Positions 46,901-52,173 of a stretch of DNA of 64,000 nucleotides are shown piece by piece. Position 1 is the first letter of the stretch, and each line of letters begins with the position of its first letter. The translations under genes and the position numbers were made by a program. Source of the stretch: Tenuifilum sp040752515 (GTDB lineage Bacteria > Bacteroidota > Bacteroidia > Bacteroidales > Tenuifilaceae); assembly GCA_040752515.1 (NCBI GenBank), contig JBFMGQ010000001.1:62001-126000 (forward strand), in the 5' to 3' direction. A model generated the notes under the pieces. That model saw nothing but the letters and a program-made list of their open reading frames with translations. It had not been told where the DNA came from and searched no databases.

Positions 46901-47929
46901 CATCCATTGCCAGCAGTTGATCTTGGGCCTAATCGTTCAACCACTGAACCTCTCACCCTTGATGCAGGAAGCGGATTTGTAACTTACCTATGGCAGGATA
47001 ATTCCACCAACCAAACCTTTACGGTTACCACTTCGGGCTTATATTCTGTTACCGTAACCGACAACAATGGATGCCATGGATACGATGAGGTTTACATCAC
47101 CTACCTCGAAACCCTTGACATAATTGTATCGAACCTGCTTTCGCCAGCTGATAAGTGCTACGACAACAAAACCGATTCGGTTAAGGTTGAACTTCTTAAC
47201 CGTGGAACAAAAACCTTCACAACGGGCGAGGTTATTGACGTCAACTACTTTATTGGCACTTCAACACCTGTTAAAGAGCAGTACACATTCAAATCGAATC
47301 TACCGCAAAATGGCACCGTACAGTTTACCTTCAGCAACCCCATCGCACTAAGCACGGGTCAATTCGAATTTACTTGCTTCACAACCATTGCAGGCGACAA
47401 TGGCGACTCAACTAAATTCACGGTTAATGTATGGGAGTTACCTAATTTTGATTTTGGCTCCGACACCATCAAACATTCACTTCCATACGAGTTAGCTTCG
47501 GGAATTGGTGGGGTAACCTACTTGTGGAGCACCGGTGCAACAAGCCCAACCATAACCATTTCTAACGGGCAATGGGGTAAATACTGGTTAAGGGTTACTA
47601 ACTCGCACGGGTGTGTTGCTTCCGATACAGTTGTTGTTTGGTGGCCGGTTAGTGCAGGTACAATTACCGATACCCCGTTTAGGATCTCAATATATCCTAA
47701 CCCGGCAAAGGATGAACTTTACGTTCAGGTGGATGGTGATATAACCGCAAACTATAAAGTTGAACTCATTTCGCCTACCGGTTTATTTGTAGGGCAAGCC
47801 GAAATCAATCAAGCTAATCGATTTACCCAAAAGTTTGAGGTAAACAAACTACAACCAGGGATGTACTTCATCAGGATCTCCAATAGTCAGGGAGATACTT
47901 CGATTTACAAGATAATTATTGGGAACTAA
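40913..47929 (+). CDS. Giant multidomain secreted protein with T9SS type A sorting tail
   Basis: About 2338 residues. Signal peptide MQVKGYSIGILLFLMQIANT, then QAQVFLNEGFENG. Order: N-terminal MAM-like/choice-of-anchor jelly rolls (CIDDVVVE near 190, and further similar domains to about 1000, with WNVDDFTVTG and GINFDDVWITG), then some seven CARDB-like repeats (for example YRVSAIIAPGTACEL followed by LQVEVENAGTDTL), most paired with LDAGSGFVTYLWQDNS-type modules, and a last 80-residue T9SS type A domain (RISIYPNPAKDELYV; LQPGMYFIRISNS). It is secreted through T9SS and cleaved, unlike the type B neighbour. A TTG at 40874 opens the frame, but the ATG at 40913 begins the signal peptide. Substrate unknown. 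Confidence 0.9.
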   Translation: MQVKGYSIGILLFLMQIANTQAQVFLNEGFENGSKPTGWTEEYVSGTEPWRYRNGGHSPNDNNWTIPPDQEDITRNPPSAHSGTYNAIFFKQSTNHERTKLITKAINLAGTIQPELSFWLCQVPWTFSGNTNWDYLRVYYKKNISDSWTLLQEFLDPISDWTQFRINLPNPSSTYYIAFEGETNWGFGTCIDDVVVEEKGLQPRYVSELTVVHPDFTFIPSGTRNEPILRLGFKIFGNTGNATLKTIVLKSKNSSDSDIETNGVKLYFTTTALLDTLTPLSTPQSFVNGLSTFNNINYNLPNGQSYVWITYNVKQTATHGNIADAMLDALSIQVSDSLYPKQNEDPTGNRLIYETIYRESFEGAHNWTLNGEFQVGQPQGLGGFLGNPDPASAFTGTKVLGTDLTGLGTALGDYENYITENEAYKAISPTIDALFYKDLKISYRRYLNIEVWDRATVDVSKDNGSTWSNIWYNNNYFTDNLWLKTSHNVPSEVSRSNTLKFMYKLGPTDNYSTYSGWNVDDFTVTGDYITKDVGVVEWVYPLSGCGHSATDSVTVKVANMGAEPSPASIPVQYSFNNGVTWVTNYLNQVIAPGDTVLFTFSTKVNLSLPGIKQVRARTRLTGDEDASNDGISGEIYIVPTYTLPYSESFESNDGYWREFGNPIWEWGIISKPSMSGGTKAWATSLTQNYGSLLTGTTDTLFYDDFETIKGWTFTGEFERNQIIMQWDTIPTYTYSGQYCIGTDLSRQGVNKGMYEPNVTWYAKSPAIDVSNYNSLTLNTWRWHKLAAGDTAMIQASSNGTTWETLFTTGGSAINDENWDVLSIAIPDSLANSGTLYVQFVLKSNGDTNVAEGINFDDVWITGSRFNTETAWLQSPCFDFSGVTNPIIDLNVFNKTEPEVDGTTLYYSTDNGQTWQHVGNNATHDEYFNWYTDSLVSALGVDGWNGLGAAWERSRHELPAALAGESNVIFRVGFKADKANNDYGGTAIDNIKLYEAPFDIGVESILSPSTACDLSQNQPIQVRIRNYGIRNMNVGDTIIVGIDINHSMVPDSETDTIVLTSALNVGSYIDYTFSRNFNMNVSGDYNLTASTSIEDDPLFYVSPSNDAATKLVTVQKPYVELGPDIWTLQPDTVVLDATNTDPLVTYKWYKAPDKTTVISTTPTYSVTDPDGGKYYVLLENSIPCQAWDSITVHRLIRDAGIPAFESPVSSCELSDKTPIKAYVKNYGTDTLTIGDTIRISYIFNGNPQVDSVWVSDRTILPGDSTLFSFADSLDMHAIGAYTLKAWANVWLDNDANNDTITSTVNVWGYPTFSFPNDTIPYAGVSYTVDAGGGWDAYYWHNDGSTNQTFEQTQTGWATVTVYDSHNCPATDSVYIDLTFSDITIDTLLVPQTACEITGLVYPKIIIRNAGTVTIASGTDINLSYKLNGDIKDTPVLTLDANFLPNETKEIIFGTGVDISVPGTYNFEFLAKTASDNKPENDTLRQTVYVYGYPSLELGDSVFTRNNSYLIDAGAGRDSYLWNTAETTQTITVNQTGWYKVTVTENGFCSSTDSVYVTFLRHNYAITEVVNPITSCSTPEKQTVSIKYSNVGNDTLKAGQQVRFGYQINESYFAEETYTLLSDLRPGQFMLYNFTEKIDLSQPHTHDMIAYGIYTGDTNTSNDTLMISFTINESPVVNLGPDRVDRTGSVTLDGGEGTGYTYLWQDNSTNRFLFAENTGTYWVETTAPNGCSDRDTVNITVLRPDYRVSAIIAPGTACELTSTEPLQVEVENAGTDTLQIGQSIFVSYEVDNILQQTEAITMTSKFKPGDKLNHTFSKPFDFSNPASYAIKAYTTSNDDVNPYNNATSINIDVWGLPSINLGTDTAICQGTTHTLNAGSGHSTYLWNTGATTQTIDVSSAGLYWAEVSDSHGCVKRDTINIGINPLPTITHDPIDAVCFDEPEFTLSGGNPSGGTYSGPGTNITTFTPANAGAGTHTLTYIYTDANGCSNSTNVDITVHPLPAVDLGPNRSTTEPLTLDAGSGFVTYLWQDNSTNQTFTVTTSGLYSVTVTDNNGCHGYDEVYITYLETLDIIVSNLLSPADKCYDNKTDSVKVELLNRGTKTFTTGEVIDVNYFIGTSTPVKEQYTFKSNLPQNGTVQFTFSNPIALSTGQFEFTCFTTIAGDNGDSTKFTVNVWELPNFDFGSDTIKHSLPYELASGIGGVTYLWSTGATSPTITISNGQWGKYWLRVTNSHGCVASDTVVVWWPVSAGTITDTPFRISIYPNPAKDELYVQVDGDITANYKVELISPTGLFVGQAEINQANRFTQKFEVNKLQPGMYFIRISNSQGDTSIYKIIIGN

Positions 47930-47946
47930 GGAAAACCATTGAAATA

Positions 47947-47972
47947 GCGAGCCGGGTTTAAATCCGGCTCGC
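47947..47972 (+). terminator. Terminator after the type A-tail gene
   Basis: GCGAGCCGG / CCGGCTCGC in a 26-base near-perfect palindrome, followed by TTAATTTTT. Confidence 0.85.
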
Positions 47973-48022
47973 TTAATTTTTACAGCAGGCAAGGAAAGTG
48001 AAGAAAAAAGAATTTATCCCAA

Positions 48023-48061
48023 GCACCATGAATTTGCCAATTCATGGTACTTCGGTTTGTA
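48023..48061 (+). repeat. Hairpin with CATGGTACTTCGGTTTG tail
   Basis: CCATGAATT (48026-48034) and AATTCATGG (48039-48047) form a 9-bp stem with the loop TGCC. The 3' part (CATGGTACTTCGGTTTG) resembles CATGGCACTTCGGTT at about 27036 beside repeat copy B. It lies in the 345-base gap before the OsmC gene. The rest of the gap holds a terminator, a promoter element and nothing else seen. Confidence 0.45.
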
Positions 48062-48223
48062 ATTAACGACAAAAGAGTAATTTTCGGCTAAACAATGTAC
48101 ACGGCTCAGTGAGCGCTAAGTACTTATGTTCTGCAAGCTAATTGGGTCGTTCCATATCGAATTCCACAAAAGGCTATTATTTAACTAAGCCTAATTACCG
48201 TTACAACATTCAACAAATTGAAC

Positions 48224-48231
48224 TAACTTTG
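48224..48231 (+). promoter_or_regulatory. Promoter -7 element of the OsmC gene
   Basis: TAACTTTG matches TAnnTTTG, 44 bases before the ATG at 48275. Confidence 0.5.
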
Positions 48232-48274
48232 AACAAACCAAAACACTCGACGTTATATTAAAAAATCTACATTT

Positions 48275-48697
48275 ATGGATAAAATAAGCATACAAGCCGA
48301 TTGGTTAGACGGCATGGCCTTTGAGGCCGAAGTTAATGGCCATAAAATCATTATAGATGCCGATGAGAAAGTTGGCGGAGAAAATCGTGGGCCACGACCC
48401 AAACCCCTTATGCTTGTTGCGCTGGCTGGCTGCACCGGAATGGATGTGGTTTCAATTCTGAAAAAAATGCGTGAGGACGTAAAGAAATTTCGGGTAAGCG
48501 TTGAGGCCCTTCAGACCGATGAACACCCAAAGCATTATGTTGAAATGAAGGTTATTTATGAGTTTTGGGGTAATAACCTCAACCCTGAAAACGTGAATAA
48601 AGCCGTGAAACTTAGCGACGAAAAGTACTGTGGTGTTAGCGCAGCCTACAAAAAGGGAATGAAATTAACCCACGAAGTGATTATCCACAACGAATAA
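48275..48697 (+). CDS. OsmC/Ohr-family protein
   Basis: A 140-residue protein with the OsmC fold. It has one Cys in the family position after the first helix (LAGCTGMDVVSILKKMRED) and a second in KYCGVSAAYKKG near residue 122. These two Cys match the peroxidatic and resolving positions of thiol peroxidases of this family. It probably reduces organic hydroperoxides or handles persulfide species. It shares an operon with the DUF1858 gene 5 bases downstream. Confidence 0.88.
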   Translation: MDKISIQADWLDGMAFEAEVNGHKIIIDADEKVGGENRGPRPKPLMLVALAGCTGMDVVSILKKMREDVKKFRVSVEALQTDEHPKHYVEMKVIYEFWGNNLNPENVNKAVKLSDEKYCGVSAAYKKGMKLTHEVIIHNE

Positions 48698-48702
48698 TCA
48701 AA

Positions 48703-48912
48703 ATGGAAATTACGAAAGATATTAGCATTGAAGAACTGGTTGAACAGGTTCCCGAGGCTGTATCGTTTCTTCGGGAGAAAGGAATTGTATGCATCATTTG
48801 CGGTGAGCCGGTTTGGGGAACTCTGTACGAACTTGCCTCGCAAAAAGGTTTTTCCGATGTGGAAATCGAGGAGCTGGTTGATGGGATAGCAAGGATAAAG
48901 GATAAAGGATAA
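48703..48912 (+). CDS. DUF1858-domain protein
   Basis: A 69-residue protein of the DUF1858 (hybrid-cluster-associated, disulfide-related) family: DISIEELVEQVPEAVSFL, then CIICGEPVWGTLYELA with two Cys (CxxC) and the family GExxWGTL segment. Length is about that of the bare domain. Its last residues (ARIKDKG) and its stop codon come from the (GGATAAA)n array that starts at 48893, so the array has grown into, or replaced, the true 3' end. It is likely redox-linked to the OsmC protein before it. Confidence 0.85.
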   Translation: MEITKDISIEELVEQVPEAVSFLREKGIVCIICGEPVWGTLYELASQKGFSDVEIEELVDGIARIKDKG

Positions 48913-48948
48913 AGGATAAAGGATAAAGGGTAAAGGGTAAAGGGTAAA
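48893..48948. repeat. Heptanucleotide array (GGATAAA)5(GGGTAAA)3
   Basis: Eight back-to-back 7-base units. The first three overlap the end of the DUF1858 gene. Reading in any frame on the plus strand soon meets a TAA. On the minus strand the array is open and yields LYPLSFILYP-type text in false ORFs. The 430-base gap after the gene also carries common spacer text (ATCCTGAGCCTATCGAAAG at 49011) and no credible gene before the asnA leader. Confidence 0.85.
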
Positions 48949-49043
48949 CAATGAGCCGTGAGCCGTTAAAGGAAGTCGAAGGGCGATTAGCGAACAATAT
49001 ATCTTGCCATCCTGAGCCTATCGAAAGAACTCAAATCGAGACC

Positions 49044-49078
49044 AATGAGATGTTTCGCTATCGTTCAACATGACAATA
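49044..49078 (+). repeat. Spacer repeat, first copy (AATGAGATGTTTCGCTA...)
   Basis: 35 bases that recur at 50816-50850 with four mismatches. Both copies sit in gene-free spacers on either side of asnA. Confidence 0.65.
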
Positions 49079-49288
49079 GTTTCACGAACAACGATTAATG
49101 TTTCCAGCCCCGTAGGGGCTAAACATTTGGAATCCCATGGAACTCTCGTATGTATAGCGATGCATGCTAGGGCTTTCCAAAGAGCAAAACTGAAACGTTG
49201 CATCGCAACTGAAGAGCATTGCAAAGAGCGATTTATGTGTTCTTCCATTTCCTGAGACAAGAAAGAACCAAAAAATCCAGAGTAAACG

Positions 49289-49319
49289 TTTGCATTTGTT
49301 AAATACTTTTTCGATATTG
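49289..49319 (+). promoter_or_regulatory. Candidate promoter of the asnA leader
   Basis: TTTG (49289-49292), 21 bases, then TATTGC (49314-49319), a partial match to TTTG-N19/21-TAnnTTTG. Transcription would begin near 49326, just before the first leader ORF. The match is weak. Confidence 0.3.
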
Positions 49320-49342
49320 CACCAGTTAATGGGAGTTAAAAA

Positions 49343-49423
49343 ATGATTCAACAATCCAAAACCAATAATAATTCCAATTTCAACAATAACCTGTTGAAAA
49401 GGGAAGGTTTTGGCATTTGGTGA
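49343..49423 (+). CDS. Asn-rich leader peptide 1 of asnA
   Basis: ATG ORF of 26 codons: seven are Asn (residues 8, 9, 10, 12, 14, 15 and 16), many in a row, and the stop TGA lies 20 bases before the terminator stem. It has no other visible function. A ribosome stalled at the Asn codons would leave the antiterminator arm (49401-49412) free, while one at the stop codon would cover it. This is the geometry of trp/his-type attenuation leaders, applied to asparagine. The next gene is asparagine synthetase, the expected target. Confidence 0.75.
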   Translation: MIQQSKTNNNSNFNNNLLKREGFGIW

Positions 49424-49475
49424 GCAAGATACGATACTAGTTCAAGGCCTTCCTAAAACCGGGAAGGCCTTTTTT
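49356..49475 (+). promoter_or_regulatory. asnA: Transcription attenuator 1 of asnA
   Basis: Four RNA regions can be set out. Region 1, CCAAAACC (49356-49363). Region 2, GGGAAGGTTTTG (49401-49412) with G at 49413. Region 3, CAAGGCCTTCCT (49443-49454). Region 4, GGAAGGCCTT (49462-49471) followed by U's. 1:2 = CCAAAACC with GGTTTTGG (49406-49413), 8 perfect pairs. 2:3 = 12 continuous pairs including three G-U wobbles (antiterminator). 3:4 = 10 perfect pairs plus T tract (terminator). The pairings are mutually exclusive. Inference: low Asn-tRNA stalls the ribosome on leader 1, 2:3 forms and asnA is transcribed. Confidence 0.75.
49444..49475 (+). terminator. Attenuator 1 terminator hairpin
   Basis: AAGGCCTTCC (49444-49453) / GGAAGGCCTT (49462-49471), 10 bp, eight-base loop, then T's to 49475. 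Confidence 0.9.
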
Positions 49476-49491
49476 GTTTAACACAAGCAGT

Positions 49492-49599
49492 ATGCAAAAA
49501 ATATTAAACAATAATAACAATAATCGTCCACCACCCACCGGGAATGGTTCTGGTATGCCCTGCCCTTCCCGGTTTAACCGCGAAGGGCTTTTTTGTTAG
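49492..49599 (+). CDS. Asn-rich leader peptide 2 of asnA
   Basis: ATG ORF of 35 codons. Residues 6-11 are six Asn in a row (AAC AAT AAT AAC AAT AAT, 49507-49524), followed by Arg and then Pro-Pro-Pro (codons at 49528-49536), a motif known to slow ribosomes unless EF-P helps. Eight Asn in all. Unlike leader 1, its frame runs through the terminator hairpin and stops after it (49597-49599). Because of that I am less sure how it works, though an Asn run of this kind directly before asnA is hard to explain by chance. Confidence 0.65.
   Translation: MQKILNNNNNNRPPPTGNGSGMPCPSRFNREGLFC
49537..49594 (+). promoter_or_regulatory. asnA: Transcription attenuator 2 of asnA
   Basis: Terminator: GCCCTTC (49562-49568) with GAAGGGC (49582-49588), extended inward past one C/C mismatch by CGGT/ACCG, then six T's (49589-49594). 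Alternative: ACCGGGAA (49537-49544) pairs with TTCCCGGT (49566-49573), 8 perfect pairs plus GG/CC beyond a mismatch; this uses the 5' arm of the terminator and would prevent it. No convincing region 1 was found. It stands immediately downstream of the six-Asn run. Confidence 0.65.
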
Positions 49600-49642
49600 A
49601 AAAACTAATCAACCTATCAATACTAACTCAAACAACAAACGC

Positions 49643-50644
49643 ATGGAAACTAAAATTTTTGAAACGCAAACAGGCGACATTTGCCGCTCGGTTGAAACCG
49701 AAGATGCTATCACCCTAATCAAGGAAACCTTTCCAAAACTACTTGCCCAAAAGCTTAACCTACGTCGTGTAACCGCCCCGCTGATTGTTGAATCGGGGTT
49801 AGGCATTAACGACGACCTTAACGGAATAGAGAAACCCGTAAGCTTTACTGCAAGCGCCATTGGAAAACCAATTGAAATAGTTCAATCGTTGGCCAAGTGG
49901 AAAAGGTTAACCCTATCGCGCCTGAAACTGCAACCCGGACAGGGTATCTATACCGATATGAATGCCCTTAGACCCGATGAAGTTCCTGATGCAATTCATT
50001 CAATTTACGTTGACCAATGGGATTGGGAAAAGTGCATTACCCCAGCCGACAGAACAGTAGATTACTTCCAAAAAACAGTAAACGAGATTTATGCAGCCAT
50101 ACTCGAGATGGAGGTATTGGTGGCCAAACACATCGATGGAATTACACCCGAACTACCCAAATCAATCCATTTTGTTCATTCGGCAGAGCTGGAATCAATG
50201 TATCCGAACCTAACGGCCCGCGAGCGCGAAAACGTAATATGCAAAAAGTATGGTGCAGTTTGCATCGAAGGGATTGGATACCCCTTAGCCGATGGGAAAC
50301 CGTCGGATGGCAGAGCCCCTGACTATGACGATTGGTCAACACTCCGCCCCGATGGGTTTAGAGGATTAAACGGCGATATCCTAGTTTGGCATAAGCCGCT
50401 TGGGATTGCACTTGAACTCTCGTCGATGGGGATTAGGGTGGATAGTGCAGCCCTAAGGCTGCAACTACAAATGCAGGGTTTAGAGCATCGAAGCAGATTG
50501 CACTACCATAGCATGCTTCTAAACGGTAAACTTCCACAAAGCATTGGGGGCGGCATAGGGCAATCGCGACTATGCATGTTTCTGCTCCGCAAGGTTCACA
50601 TTGCTCAGGTGCAAGAATCGGTTTGGCCGGAAGGAGTAGAGTAA
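49643..50644 (+). CDS. asnA: Aspartate-ammonia ligase (asparagine synthetase A)
   Basis: A 333-residue enzyme that makes asparagine from aspartate, ammonia and ATP (AMP-forming; class II aaRS-like fold). Hallmarks: HIGH-similarity to AsnA in VVHSLAKWKR-type IVQSLAKWKRLTLSRL, YTDMNALRPDE, SIYVDQWDWEK, RAPDYDDWSTLRPDG, FELSSMGIRVD-type ALELSSMGIRVD and PQSIGGGIGQSRL. Length matches the family (about 330). The frame is open upstream to an ATG at 49544, but that part runs through the attenuator terminator; METKIFETQ at 49643 is the true start. Preceded by two Asn-rich leader ORFs with terminators, it is probably controlled by Asn-tRNA supply. Confidence 0.96.
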   Translation: METKIFETQTGDICRSVETEDAITLIKETFPKLLAQKLNLRRVTAPLIVESGLGINDDLNGIEKPVSFTASAIGKPIEIVQSLAKWKRLTLSRLKLQPGQGIYTDMNALRPDEVPDAIHSIYVDQWDWEKCITPADRTVDYFQKTVNEIYAAILEMEVLVAKHIDGITPELPKSIHFVHSAELESMYPNLTARERENVICKKYGAVCIEGIGYPLADGKPSDGRAPDYDDWSTLRPDGFRGLNGDILVWHKPLGIALELSSMGIRVDSAALRLQLQMQGLEHRSRLHYHSMLLNGKLPQSIGGGIGQSRLCMFLLRKVHIAQVQESVWPEGVE

Positions 50645-50652
50645 AAATTAAA

Positions 50653-50701
50653 GGATAAAGGATAAAGGATAAAGGGTAAAGGATAAAGGGTAAAGGGTAA
50701 A
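50653..50701. repeat. Heptanucleotide array after asnA
   Basis: Seven units, GGATAAA x3, GGGTAAA, GGATAAA, GGGTAAA x2, starting 8 bases after the asnA stop. It is followed by AGAGCCTGCTCCGCTCTACG, with the hairpin GCTCCG/CGGAGC. The same order (array, then AGAGCCTG, then a C/G hairpin) recurs after ilvE. Confidence 0.85.
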
Positions 50702-50815
50702 GAGCCTGCTCCGCTCTACGGAGCTAAAACGCCTGTCTTGCGAAGTGGAAATAAAGGTTAAAGGATACCCCCGCCTGTTACCCTGTGCTTGTTGATGGAT
50801 CTCACCCTTTAGGGT

Positions 50816-50850
50816 AAATGAGATGTTTCGCTAATGCTCAACTTGACAAT
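50816..50850 (+). repeat. Spacer repeat, second copy (AATGAGATGTTTCGCTA...)
   Basis: 31 of 35 bases match the copy at 49044-49078. Further on, CATTCCGAGCAAGAACGAGG (near 50896) is a common spacer motif. The 506-base gap 50645-51150 holds these repeats, a terminator and a promoter, and no credible gene. Confidence 0.65.
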
Positions 50851-50943
50851 ACGCACTAAGAAAACGAACAACCATCAACAAACAACGCCCTTGTCATTCC
50901 GAGCAAGAACGAGGAATCTATAGCCTTTTCTTTTTGCCACATT

Positions 50944-50973
50944 AAAGCACGCTGAATGGTTGCGTGCTTTTTT
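50944..50973 (+). terminator. Terminator upstream of ilvE
   Basis: AAAGCACGC / GCGTGCTTT (9 bp, loop TGAATGGTT) followed by T's. It probably ends the asnA transcript beyond the repeats. No branched-chain-rich leader ORF was found before it, so I do not call it an ilvE attenuator. Confidence 0.8.
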
Positions 50974-51102
50974 GTTTCTGTTAGCCAATCGCGGTTTATA
51001 TGTATCTTTCAAATTATCATCATTTTCAAAGACAAACTTACATTTTAAACCTTTTTGTTGTAAAACATCTAAAAACGTGAAGCATTTAAACAAGATTTGC
51101 TT

Positions 51103-51110
51103 TAACTTTG
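51103..51110 (+). promoter_or_regulatory. Promoter -7 element of ilvE
   Basis: TAACTTTG matches TAnnTTTG, 41 bases before the ATG at 51151. Confidence 0.5.
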
Positions 51111-51150
51111 TCATATCACATTTTGTCCAATTCATAAAACTGTTGGAATC

Positions 51151-52170
51151 ATGCAAAATCTAGACTGGAAGAACCTTCCGTTCGGTTACGTAAAAACCAA
51201 GTATAACGTTCGATGCTACTACAAGGATGGCAAATGGGGCGAACTTGAGGTATCGGACTCGGAGTATATCAACATACACATGGCTGCCACAGCCCTGCAT
51301 TACGGGCAGGAGGCCTTTGAGGGCATGAAGGCATACCGTGGTAAGGATGGTAAAATTCGCCTTTTCCGTTGGGATGAAAATGCCCAGCGACTTCAACATT
51401 CAGCCGAAGGGATACTTATGGCACCTGTCCCCAAGGAATTGTTTTACGAGGCAATAGTAAAAGTAGTAAAACTTAACGAGGATTTTGTTCCACCCTTTGG
51501 AACAGGCGCATCGTTGTACATCAGGCCACTCCTTTTTGGCTCAGGGGCTGAGGTTGGTGTTCGCCCTGCAAAGGAATACATGTTTGTTGTGTTTGTTACA
51601 CCCGTTGGCCCATACTTTAAGGAAGGTTTTAATCCGGTAAAAATTGCCATTGTTCGCGATAGCGACCGTGCAGCCCCGCTGGGAACTGGTACTTTCAAGG
51701 TTGGAGGTAACTATGCTGCCAGCCTACGAGGAGTTGAAAAAGCCCGCAAAGCTGGCTATAGCTCGCCCATGTACCTCGATGCCAAGGAGAAAAAGTATAT
51801 CGATGAGATTGGTGCAGCAAACTTCTTTGGTATCAAAAACAATACCTATATCACCCCTAAATCAACATCCATATTGGGTTCAATAACCAACAAGAGCATT
51901 GTTCAACTGGCTGAGGATTTGGGCCTTAAAGTGGAACGTCGCCCTGTGCCTGTTGAAGAACTGGAAACCTTTGACGAGGTTGGTGCATGTGGTACTGCCG
52001 CAATTATTTCACCTATTGGTGAGATTAAGGATTTAGAAACAGGTAAGGTTTACACTTTCTGCAAGGATGGAAAACCCGGGCCAATATCAACCAAACTTTA
52101 CGAAACGCTTGTTGGAATTCAATACGGCGAGATTGAAGACAGGCATGGATGGGTGACAGTGATAGAGTAA
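51151..52170 (+). CDS. ilvE: Branched-chain amino-acid aminotransferase
   Basis: A 339-residue fold-type IV PLP enzyme that interconverts Leu/Ile/Val and their 2-oxo acids. Features: ALHYGQEAFEGMKAYRG and LFRWDENAQRLQHSAEG near the N-terminus; SLYIRPLLFGSG; PLP Lys183 in GTGTFKVGGNYAAS; the phosphate-binding and substrate loop YIDEIGAANFFGIKNN; and VGACGTAAIISPIGEI. It matches the longer (bacterial/eukaryotic BCAT) form. Monocistronic. Confidence 0.96.
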   Translation: MQNLDWKNLPFGYVKTKYNVRCYYKDGKWGELEVSDSEYINIHMAATALHYGQEAFEGMKAYRGKDGKIRLFRWDENAQRLQHSAEGILMAPVPKELFYEAIVKVVKLNEDFVPPFGTGASLYIRPLLFGSGAEVGVRPAKEYMFVVFVTPVGPYFKEGFNPVKIAIVRDSDRAAPLGTGTFKVGGNYAASLRGVEKARKAGYSSPMYLDAKEKKYIDEIGAANFFGIKNNTYITPKSTSILGSITNKSIVQLAEDLGLKVERRPVPVEELETFDEVGACGTAAIISPIGEIKDLETGKVYTFCKDGKPGPISTKLYETLVGIQYGEIEDRHGWVTVIE

Positions 52171-52173
52171 ACT

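Noticed and set aside
48646..48997. Minus-strand ORFs with LYPLSFILYP-type text
   Set aside because: They are the translation of the reverse of the GGATAAA array. The text is a direct readout of a 7-base repeat, not protein-like, and lies antisense to OsmC/DUF1858.
49018..49354. Minus- and plus-strand small ORFs in the gap before the asnA leader
   Set aside because: They run through common spacer repeat text and overlap each other; no coding character.
49544..49642. N-terminal extension of asnA to an ATG at 49544
   Set aside because: It would encode through the attenuator terminator and has no counterpart in the AsnA family, which starts close to 49643.
49426..49642. T-box leader for asnA
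   Set aside because: No AGGGTGG-type T-box sequence or specifier loop was seen. The Asn-codon ORFs and competing stems explain the terminators better.
50944..50973. Terminator upstream of ilvE as a Leu/Ile/Val attenuator
   Set aside because: No short ORF rich in Leu, Ile or Val codons precedes it, no antiterminator arm was found, and an ilvE promoter element lies downstream of it.
50875..51156. 93-residue minus-strand ORF upstream of ilvE
   Set aside because: It covers the ilvE promoter and known spacer repeats, has poor composition and no start context; a chance frame.
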